Of a DNA stretch of 5,096 nt, positions 1-5,096 are shown piece by piece. The notes under the pieces are model-generated. The model saw only the letters and a list, made by a program, of their open reading frames with translations. It was not told the origin of the DNA and did not search any database. Origin of the DNA: Planctomycetales bacterium (lineage in GTDB: Bacteria > Planctomycetota > Planctomycetia > Gemmatales > Gemmataceae); contig JAGVLI010000657.1 of the NCBI GenBank assembly GCA_020054355.1, positions 1 to 5,096 of the forward strand, in the 5' to 3' direction. Within the stretch, counting starts at the first letter, position 1. Every line of letters starts with the position of its first letter. The translations under genes were made by a program, and so were the position numbers.

Positions 1-327
1 GAACGGCTGCTCAAGCCGCTGGCCATCGACCGGCTCTGCGTCCTGGTCGAACCCGCGATGGCGGCGGCGGGGCAAGCCGGCAATGAGGCCCCACTGGCCC
101 GCTTCCAGGAAGAACTCGCCATCCAGGCCGAGACGCCAGCGGGTTCCGGGCTGGACGTACCGCAATGGCTCGAACGCTTGCAGCAAGAGGTGCAGCGCGT
201 CCACGGCGAAAAATCCAGTGGCGGCTGGACGCGGGATACGTTTCTGGCCCCGCGCAAGCAGCTGGACTACGCGGCCGCCGAGGAACTGGTGCGCGAGTGG
301 GAACAGACTGGCGATTCGGGATTTTAG
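1..327 (+). CDS. 3' end of an unidentified protein (partial)
   Basis: An open frame runs from the first base of the window to a TAG at 325-327, giving about 108 C-terminal residues; the start lies outside the window. I do not recognise the family. The visible part begins with a short hydrophobic stretch (residues 8-18 of the fragment, including AIDRLCVLVEP). It continues as a charged, Gln/Glu/Arg-rich helical tail (for example WLERLQQEVQRVHGE) and ends in EWEQTGDSGF. No cysteine cluster, catalytic motif or membrane span is visible. Codon use and GC match the neighbouring genes, so the frame is probably real. It converges on the minus-strand radical SAM gene, with only 10 bases between the two stop codons. 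Its neighbours suggest a role in surface glycan synthesis, but that is context only. Confidence 0.6.
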   Translation, partial: ERLLKPLAIDRLCVLVEPAMAAAGQAGNEAPLARFQEELAIQAETPAGSGLDVPQWLERLQQEVQRVHGEKSSGGWTRDTFLAPRKQLDYAAAEELVREWEQTGDSGF

Positions 328-337
328 AGGATTCGGT

Positions 338-1249
338 TCAGGCATCCCGCTGCGACGCCGAGGCATTGCTGCAAATCGATCCGTACTGCCAGCAGGTGTA
401 GCAGGCGTGATGTCGCAGTGGGTATTCGCCCAGCGCTTCCCGCAGCGTGCTGCCCAGGCGGGCGTCGGGCGCTTCGATCAGGATTGGGCAGACGCTGACG
501 CCGCGATCCGTCACGATCCGGCTATGGTTGCAAATGAATAGCCCGTGGTCGAAGCCTGCCATCATTTCGGGGGTGATGCGCTCCGTGTCCCGATAGCCGC
601 GCTGCCGGTCGGCTTCCGCGCCGAGCCGCAGAGTTGGCAAGATTTTCACGCGCGGCCGTTCGTAGCCGTGCGACTTCAGCATCCGCACGAAGCCGGCAAA
701 CAGCTCGCTTTCCTCCTGGTCGTCGCGCGTCTGGGCCACGGTGACGATGGGCAGAAAGCCGTGCGCCAGCAGTTGTCGCACGCCCCTCATGGCACGGTCG
801 AAGGTGCCGGCGCCGCGCACCGGATCGTTTTCCTCGGCGGTGAAGCCATCGATCGAAACGCGAAACTCCAGGCTGTAGCGCGAAGCCGTTTCCGCTTGCT
901 GGAGGCGGGCGAGCCATTCGTCCTTGAAGACGGTGCCGTTGGTCAGCACGGTCGCCGGCCCGTAACGCAGGGTCAGCTCCAGGATGGCAGGCATGTCGCG
1001 GTTGAGGAACGGCTCCCCGCCCGTGAAGTAGTATTCCTTCACCCCCAACTCGACCGACTCTTCGAGATGTCGCCGCACGGTTTCCAGGTCGAGGAACTCG
1101 AAGCTGTGATTGTGCGGGCTGCAACTGATGAAACAGTGCCGGCAGGTAAGATTGCAAACGGTGCCGGCCACCTGGAACCAGAGATGATCCAGGTGCGCCA
1201 ACGGCATCGCGGGCGCCGGCACATCGAGGATAGGCAACGGAATGGCCAT
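338..1249 (-). CDS. Radical SAM protein with SPASM-like C-terminal cysteines
   Basis: A 303-residue protein read from ATG at 1249 to TGA at 340-338. Near the N-terminus is the radical SAM signature CX3CX2C (C32, C36, C39; CNLTCRHCF), which binds the 4Fe-4S cluster that cleaves S-adenosylmethionine. An additional Cys43 follows it. The SAM-binding GGEP motif is at 77-80. The C-terminus carries C240, C254, C283, C286 and C293 (CNHSR, VSVCPIL, CYTCWQYGSIC). This spacing resembles the auxiliary-cluster region of SPASM/twitch proteins such as PqqE-type peptide-modifying enzymes. The protein is cytosolic by appearance, with no signal peptide or membrane span. It lies immediately downstream of a glycosyltransferase gene. 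An in-frame GTG at 1255-1253 would overlap the upstream stop by 4 nt and is a plausible alternative start. No clear Shine-Dalgarno is seen, so translation is probably coupled. The radical SAM assignment is firm; the substrate is unknown. Confidence 0.9.
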   Translation of the reverse strand: MAIPLPILDVPAPAMPLAHLDHLWFQVAGTVCNLTCRHCFISCSPHNHSFEFLDLETVRRHLEESVELGVKEYYFTGGEPFLNRDMPAILELTLRYGPATVLTNGTVFKDEWLARLQQAETASRYSLEFRVSIDGFTAEENDPVRGAGTFDRAMRGVRQLLAHGFLPIVTVAQTRDDQEESELFAGFVRMLKSHGYERPRVKILPTLRLGAEADRQRGYRDTERITPEMMAGFDHGLFICNHSRIVTDRGVSVCPILIEAPDARLGSTLREALGEYPLRHHACYTCWQYGSICSNASASQRDA

Positions 1250-1251
1250 GT

Positions 1252-2532
1252 TCACTGTTTCGCTTGCGGCTTCGCCAGCACCTGCCGATAGAACTCCACG
1301 ATCCGCGCCGCCTTGGACGACCAGGTGAATTCGTCGCGCACCCGCTGGCAGGCATGTGCGCCCAGCTTTCGACAGCGTTCCGGATCGACGGACAGCGCTT
1401 CCATCGCCGCCCGCAGCTTGCCGATCAGGGCTTCGCGCGGTTCCATCGGCAGCAGGATGCCGCACTCCGGCGTCACCAACTCGGCCGGCCCGCCGTAATC
1501 GACGATGATGGAAGGCAGTCCGCTGGCCAGTGCTTCCAGCACCACCCCGCCGCCGAATTCGCGCAGGCTCGGAAACACGAAAGCCTGCGAGCGGGCCAGT
1601 TCCTGCCCCAGTTGCTTCTGATTCACCCAGCCGGCCAGTTGTACACAATTCTGCAAGCCGTGCTGCTGGACCAGCGCTTCCAGGGCCGGCTTCTGCGGTC
1701 CATCACCATAAATAGTCAGCTGGCATTGCTGCAAAGCTGGCGACCGTGCCATGGCTTCGACGATCAGGTCGAAGCCCTTGTAGGGCACCTGTCGGCCGAC
1801 GGTGACAAAGCGAAACCGGCCATTCGGTTCCGGCCAGGCGGTCCCGATCGGAAAGCGCTCGGGATCGACGCCGTTTTCGGGCAAGTAAAAGCGTTGGCCT
1901 CGGAAGAATGCTGGAATCTCCGTGGCGGTATGCCGGCTGCCGGCAATGGCGCCCGCCAGGTGCTCGTAGGTCGAGCGATAGTAGGGCAGCTTGGTATACG
2001 CCTTCCGCAAGGGCACCAGCCATTCGCGTTCCTGGCGGCGCAGCTCCGGAAATTCCTTCGGCCAGGGCAAGCCGCCGTTGAGTGGGCCGACGAGCATCGG
2101 TGTCTTGACGAACTTGGCCAGCGGGCTGCCCTGGGTCGGCGTCAGCGGCGTGACGCGGTGGATCAGGTCGAAGCGGCCCGCTTGCAGCGCCGCACCGAAG
2201 CGGCGAAAGACCGCTTCCTCGAAGACCATGTAGCTCGGCCAGGCCATCGCCGTGTCGATGGTCCAGGACAGCGCCTGTCCGCCGCGAATCAGGCTGCTCA
2301 GCGAATAGAGCGGTGCTGCCAGCCATTCGTTGTCGATGAAGTCCAGCTTCACATGTTGGGCGATGGGATCGGCCAGCAGGGCGGCCCGGTTGCGCACTTG
2401 CGAGACCACGGTGATGTCGAGGTCCGGACGGGCCGCCAGCGCGCGGGCGAAGTTGTACCCCACCAAGGGCACGCTGGTCCAGGTGGGATTGCAAGCCTCG
2501 GCAATCAGCAGGATGCGCAGACGATCCGTCAT
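1252..2532 (-). CDS. Glycosyltransferase, family 4 (GT-B fold)
   Basis: A 426-residue protein from ATG at 2532 to TGA at 1254-1252. The N-terminal acceptor half starts with a Rossmann-like strand (RLRILLIAEACNPTW) and contains a GPLNGG turn at 149-154. The C-terminal donor half has NGVD (220-223), VGRQVPYKGFD (246-255), GDGP (276-279) and the EX7E nucleotide-sugar motif at E325/E333 (REFGGGVVLEALASG). This is the usual order for retaining GT4 enzymes, which move a sugar from a nucleotide donor to a growing glycan at the cytosolic membrane face. Length is normal for the family. The frame stays open upstream to 2820, but that part runs antisense into the GT2 gene. ATG at 2532 is preferred because it sits directly before the typical N-terminal strand, and a weak GGAA lies upstream. 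It forms an operon with the radical SAM gene. The specific sugar and acceptor cannot be inferred. Confidence 0.92.
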   Translation of the reverse strand: MTDRLRILLIAEACNPTWTSVPLVGYNFARALAARPDLDITVVSQVRNRAALLADPIAQHVKLDFIDNEWLAAPLYSLSSLIRGGQALSWTIDTAMAWPSYMVFEEAVFRRFGAALQAGRFDLIHRVTPLTPTQGSPLAKFVKTPMLVGPLNGGLPWPKEFPELRRQEREWLVPLRKAYTKLPYYRSTYEHLAGAIAGSRHTATEIPAFFRGQRFYLPENGVDPERFPIGTAWPEPNGRFRFVTVGRQVPYKGFDLIVEAMARSPALQQCQLTIYGDGPQKPALEALVQQHGLQNCVQLAGWVNQKQLGQELARSQAFVFPSLREFGGGVVLEALASGLPSIIVDYGGPAELVTPECGILLPMEPREALIGKLRAAMEALSVDPERCRKLGAHACQRVRDEFTWSSKAARIVEFYRQVLAKPQAKQ

Positions 2533-2573
2533 GGGTTTCCGTTCCAGGGAAATGAAATCTCGCCGTCCATCCA

Positions 2574-2601
2574 CTGATAGCTGATAGCTGTCAGCTATCA
2601 G
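2574..2601. repeat. Short tandem plus inverted repeat in the divergent spacer
   Basis: Two head-to-tail copies of CTGATAG (2574-2580 and 2581-2587) run into a perfect inverted repeat. CTGATAGCTG at 2581-2590 and CAGCTATCAG at 2592-2601 are exact reverse complements, separated by a single T. The element lies about 42 bases upstream of the minus-strand GT4 start and about 130 bases upstream of the plus-strand GT2 start. Its AT-richer composition differs from the surroundings. It could be an operator for a dimeric regulator or a copy of a dispersed intergenic repeat. The sequence alone does not decide between these. Confidence 0.7.
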
Positions 2602-2720
2602 TTTCAATGCGGCGGGCCGAACATGTTCGTCTCGGCGACCGGCGCGCGAATGGCAAAACCACTCCGACCTCACTAGACTATCAACCAACCGGCGGCAAGT
2701 CCGCTGACAATCCGCTGCGC

Positions 2721-2725
2721 GGAGG
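2721..2725 (+). promoter_or_regulatory. Strong Shine-Dalgarno for the GT2 gene
   Basis: GGAGG lies six bases before the GTG at 2732-2734. This is close to ideal spacing and fixes GTG as the start codon of the family-2 glycosyltransferase. It is the best ribosome binding site in the window; the other complete genes have weak or no visible sites. Confidence 0.85.
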
Positions 2726-2731
2726 ACGAAC

Positions 2732-3724
2732 GTGGCCCAGATCGGCGTGGTGGCGATTGGACGCAACGAAGGCGAGCGACTCCAGCGCTGCCTGGAATCG
2801 CTGGCCGGCCGCGCGGGCACGATCGTCTACGTCGATTCCGGTTCCACCGATGGCAGCGCCGACATGGCTCGCGCGCGCGGCGTCGAGGTGGTGCCGCTGG
2901 ACCTGTCGATTCCCTTCACCGCCGCCCGCGCTCGCAACGAAGGCTTTCAACGCTTGCTGCAAGTCGATCCGGCGGTCGAGTTCGTCCAGTTCGTGGACGG
3001 TGACTGCGAGATTGCCGCCAACTGGCTGGAGACCGCGCAGCACGAACTGACGGCGCGTCCGGATGTGGCGGTGGTCTGCGGCCGGCGGCGCGAACGCTTC
3101 CCAGCGGCGTCCGCTTACAATCGCCTGTGCGACATGGAATGGAACACGCCCATCGGCGAGGCGGAAGCCTGCGGCGGCGATGCCCTGATGCGCGTCGCGC
3201 CGCTGAAGCAACTCAACGGCTACCGGGCCTCCCTCATCGCGGGCGAGGAGCCGGAGATGTGCCTGCGGCTCCGGCAAGCGGGCTGGAAAATCCTCCGCCT
3301 CGATGCCGAGATGACGCTGCACGACGCCGCCATGACTCACTTCGGCCAGTGGTGGAAGCGGAACGTCCGGGCGGGCCATGCCTTCGCCGAGGTCTCGTGG
3401 CTGCATCGCCACGACGCACTGCGCATGTGGCAGCGCGAAGTGCGCGGCAACTGGGTCTGGGGCCTGCTCGTGCCGCTGCTCGCCCTGCTGGCCGCGCCCT
3501 GTACCTACGGCTTCAGCCTGCTTTTGGTGCTGCTCTATCCGGTGCAGGTCTTCCGCATCTTCCGCCATCGTCGAAGCCAGGGCGATTCCACGAACGATGC
3601 GCTCAACTACGCGGTCTTCTGCGTGCTGGGCAAGTTCCCGCAAATGACTGGCCAGCTGCAGTATCACAAGAATCGGCTGTTCGGCCACCAGAGCGAACTG
3701 ATCGAGTACAAGCAACCAGCGTAG
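2732..3724 (+). CDS. Glycosyltransferase, family 2 (GT-A fold), with C-terminal membrane region
   Basis: A 330-residue protein starting at GTG 2732, chosen for the GGAGG six bases upstream and because the first strand (IGVVAIGRNEGERL) follows at once. The GT-A nucleotide-binding region is clear: DSGSTDGS at 35-42 and DGD at 89-91 (the DXD-type metal and UDP-sugar site). GEEPEMCLRLRQAGW at 171-185 occupies the place of the usual catalytic ED motif, here with EE. A QWWKRNVRAGHA segment follows at 206-217. Residues about 241-275 are strongly hydrophobic and probably form one or two membrane segments, with a basic stretch (RIFRHRR) after them. Such proteins transfer sugars from nucleotide donors to lipid-linked acceptors at the inner face of the membrane. 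The gene is transcribed divergently from the GT4/radical SAM pair and may be co-transcribed with the GT4 gene downstream. Donor and acceptor are unknown. Confidence 0.92.
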   Translation: MAQIGVVAIGRNEGERLQRCLESLAGRAGTIVYVDSGSTDGSADMARARGVEVVPLDLSIPFTAARARNEGFQRLLQVDPAVEFVQFVDGDCEIAANWLETAQHELTARPDVAVVCGRRRERFPAASAYNRLCDMEWNTPIGEAEACGGDALMRVAPLKQLNGYRASLIAGEEPEMCLRLRQAGWKILRLDAEMTLHDAAMTHFGQWWKRNVRAGHAFAEVSWLHRHDALRMWQREVRGNWVWGLLVPLLALLAAPCTYGFSLLLVLLYPVQVFRIFRHRRSQGDSTNDALNYAVFCVLGKFPQMTGQLQYHKNRLFGHQSELIEYKQPA

Positions 3725-3819
3725 GTGCCGCGAGCCGAGCGGCACCCGAACTTTGCAAGGACGTACGGTGCGCTGGGAGTTGAGGACGCTTCAGGTCCGG
3801 CTCGGCTCGCCGGACCTAC
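3721..3819. repeat. Pair of related hairpins in opposite orientation (BIME-like element)
   Basis: The left hairpin has an 8-bp stem (3724-3731 with 3739-3746) and the 7-base loop GAGCCGA. The right hairpin has a 9-bp stem (3793-3801 with 3809-3817) and the loop TCGGCTC, the exact reverse complement of the left loop. Compared as inverted copies, the two 26-base arms (3721-3746 and the complement of 3819-3794) differ at only four positions. These four fall as two base pairs, and pairing is kept in both copies. The outer ends GTAGGT (3721-3726) and ACCTAC (3814-3819) are also inverted. The element begins inside the last codons of the GT2 gene. The roughly 46 bases between the hairpins show nothing recognisable. 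The layout resembles the paired REP units (BIMEs) of bacteria. No T-run follows either stem, so a simple intrinsic terminator is unlikely. Confidence 0.8.
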
Positions 3820-3853
3820 TGTCACGCGGAAACCGGGTTGCGGGAATTGAACC

Positions 3854-5068
3854 ATGAAAGTGGCCTACCTGGTCAATCAGTATCCGCACGTCAGCCATAG
3901 TTTCATTCGCCGGGAAATCGCCGCGCTGGAGGGCCACGGCGTTTCGGTCGAACGCTTTTCGGTGCGGCACTCGCCGAACGACCTGGTCGATCCCGCCGAC
4001 CAGGCCGAGCAGCAGCGCACCCAGGTGATCCTCGGCGTTGGCGCTGTCGGTTTGCTGCTCGCGTTATTCACCAGATTGTTCACGCAGCCGGGGCGCTGGT
4101 TCAAGACGTTCTGGCAAGCAGTCAAGATCGGCCGGCGCTCCGAGCGCGGCGTGCTGCGGCATCTGATCTACTTCGCCGAAGCCTGCGTGCTGGTGGATCG
4201 GCTGAAGCAGTGCGGCGCGGAACATCTGCATGCCCACTTCGGCACCAACTCGACGACCGTGGCGCTGCTGACCCATCTCCTCGGCGGGCCGCGCTACAGC
4301 TTCACGGTGCATGGCCCCGAGGAGTTCGACCATCCGGAGGAATTGTCATTGGGCCGGAAGATCGAGCATGCAGCGCTGGTGATCGCCATTAGCGATTTCG
4401 GCCGCAGTCAGCTGTTTCGCTGGTGCCCGCACGCCCACTGGCCGAAGATCAACGTCGTGCGCTGCGGGGTGGATGCGGCCTTCCTGAGCGGCGGCGCGCA
4501 GCCCGTGGTCGATACGCCGCGCCTCGTCTGCGTCGGCCGGCTGTCGGAGCAGAAAGGCCAGCTCTTCATCCTCGACGCCCTGGCCCAGGTCGCCGCTGAA
4601 GGCGTCCCCTTCGAGATGGTGCTGGCCGGCGACGGCCCGATGCGCGGCGTCGTCGAGCAGCAAATCGCCAAGCACGGGCTGGAGAAGCGGGTCCGCATCA
4701 CCGGCTGGCTGAGCAACGCTCAGGTGAAGCAGGAGATTTTGGCAGCACGGGCCATGGTGCTGCCCAGCTTCGCCGAAGGCTTGCCCGTGGTGCTGATGGA
4801 AGCCCTGGCCCTTGGCCGGCCAGCGCTGACTACTTATGTGGCGGGCATTCCCGAACTGGTGCGGCACGGCGTCAACGGCTGGCTGATACCCGCCGGTTCG
4901 GTCCACCGGCTAGCCGAGGCGATTCGCACGGCCTTGCAGACCCCGCCGGAGCAACTGGCCGAGATGGGCCGCAAGGGGGCCGCCAGCGTGGCGGAGATGC
5001 ACGATGTATCGAAGGAAGCCGCCAAGCTGGCGGAGTTGTTTCGGCAAGCTGCCGCTCAGCGTTCGTAG
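3854..5068 (+). CDS. Glycosyltransferase, family 4, colanic-acid WcaL/AmsK type
   Basis: A 404-residue protein from ATG at 3854 (a weak GGGA lies 8 bases upstream) to TAG at 5066-5068. The N-terminus (KVAYLVNQYPHVSHSFIRRE) is characteristic of WcaL/AmsK-like exopolysaccharide transferases. It is followed by a hydrophobic patch at about 58-76, HAHFGT at 126-131 and the SFTVHGPEEFD loop at 149-159. The donor domain shows CGVD (204-207), VGRLSEQKG (227-235), GDGP (259-262) and the EX7E motif at E308/E316 (FAEGLPVVLMEALALG). These motifs are complete and in order, so an active retaining GT-B enzyme is expected, acting on a lipid-linked glycan in the cytosol. The hydrophobic patch may mediate membrane contact and does not look like a full span. 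It follows the GT2 gene by 129 bases that contain the hairpin pair. Assignment to the subfamily is from memory of the motifs; the sugar transferred is unknown. Confidence 0.92.
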   Translation: MKVAYLVNQYPHVSHSFIRREIAALEGHGVSVERFSVRHSPNDLVDPADQAEQQRTQVILGVGAVGLLLALFTRLFTQPGRWFKTFWQAVKIGRRSERGVLRHLIYFAEACVLVDRLKQCGAEHLHAHFGTNSTTVALLTHLLGGPRYSFTVHGPEEFDHPEELSLGRKIEHAALVIAISDFGRSQLFRWCPHAHWPKINVVRCGVDAAFLSGGAQPVVDTPRLVCVGRLSEQKGQLFILDALAQVAAEGVPFEMVLAGDGPMRGVVEQQIAKHGLEKRVRITGWLSNAQVKQEILAARAMVLPSFAEGLPVVLMEALALGRPALTTYVAGIPELVRHGVNGWLIPAGSVHRLAEAIRTALQTPPEQLAEMGRKGAASVAEMHDVSKEAAKLAELFRQAAAQRS

Positions 5069-5070
5069 TT

Positions 5071-5088
5071 CCGCCTTCAGGCGGTTTT
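5071..5088 (+). terminator. Possible intrinsic terminator after the last GT4 gene
   Basis: CCGCC (5071-5075) and GGCGG (5080-5084) form a perfect 5-bp GC stem around a TTCA loop, followed by TTTT (5085-5088). It begins two bases after the GT4 stop codon. The stem is short and the T-run only four bases, so termination may be modest. The window ends eight bases later, so the downstream gene cannot be seen. Confidence 0.5.
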
Positions 5089-5096
5089 CGGTGAAA

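Noticed and set aside
317..349. CGGGAT (317-322) and ATCCCG (344-349) form an inverted repeat across the convergent stop codons.
   Set aside because: Only 6 bp with a 21-base loop and no T-run on either side; it is likely chance and too weak to call a bidirectional terminator.
545..1291. Long plus-strand open frame of 248 codons opposite the radical SAM gene.
   Set aside because: The minus-strand frame has clear radical SAM motifs; the plus-strand frame is a high-GC antisense shadow with no recognisable domain.
1264..2577. Plus-strand open frame of 437 codons opposite the GT4 gene.
   Set aside because: The minus strand carries all GT4 motifs in order. The plus-strand product is rich in Gln, Arg and His without domain features, typical of an antisense shadow.
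2651..2679. TGGCAA and TAGACT spaced 17 bases apart, a possible sigma-70 promoter for the GT2 gene.
   Set aside because: Only 3 of 6 and 4 of 6 matches to the consensus, which is not better than chance in this amount of sequence.
2533..2820. Extension of the minus-strand GT4 frame upstream of the ATG at 2532.
   Set aside because: The extra 96 residues show no domain and run antisense into the GT2 start; typical GT4 proteins begin at the RLRILLIAE strand.
2681..3745. Minus-strand open frame of 354 codons opposite the GT2 gene.
   Set aside because: The plus-strand GT2 has a strong ribosome binding site and GT-A motifs; the antisense product is His/Gln/Ala-rich and unrecognisable.

Overview
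The window is GC-rich bacterial DNA, densely coding on both strands. It holds three glycosyltransferase genes, one radical SAM gene and the 3' end of an unidentified gene. This fits part of a cell-surface polysaccharide (exopolysaccharide, capsule or LPS) gene cluster. No ribosomal or other taxonomic marker is present. The high GC, the GT-rich gene complement and the style of the intergenic hairpins would suit a planctomycete or a similar environmental bacterium, but that is a low-confidence guess.

Layout: (1) 1-327, plus strand: C-terminal end of a gene that begins outside the window. (2) 338-2532, minus strand: a two-gene operon read right to left, a family-4 glycosyltransferase (2532-1252) followed by a radical SAM protein (1249-338). 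The two genes are 2 nt apart, or overlap by 4 nt if a GTG start is used. (3) 2533-2731: a divergent spacer with a short tandem/palindromic repeat and a very good Shine-Dalgarno for the gene to its right. (4) 2732-3724, plus strand: a family-2 glycosyltransferase with a C-terminal membrane region. (5) 3725-3853: a spacer with two related hairpins in opposite orientation, resembling a REP/BIME element. (6) 3854-5068, plus strand: a second family-4 glycosyltransferase of the colanic-acid WcaL/AmsK type, followed at the right edge by a hairpin and T-run that may be a terminator.

Likely teamwork (inference): the GT2, which looks membrane-associated, and the two cytosolic GT-B enzymes would add successive sugars to a lipid-linked glycan. 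The radical SAM enzyme, coupled to one of the GTs, could carry out a radical modification of a sugar, lipid or peptide in the same pathway, but its substrate cannot be read from the sequence. The two most interesting items are the hairpin pair at 3721-3819, whose arms differ by paired compensatory changes, and the GT-coupled radical SAM protein with a SPASM-like set of C-terminal cysteines.
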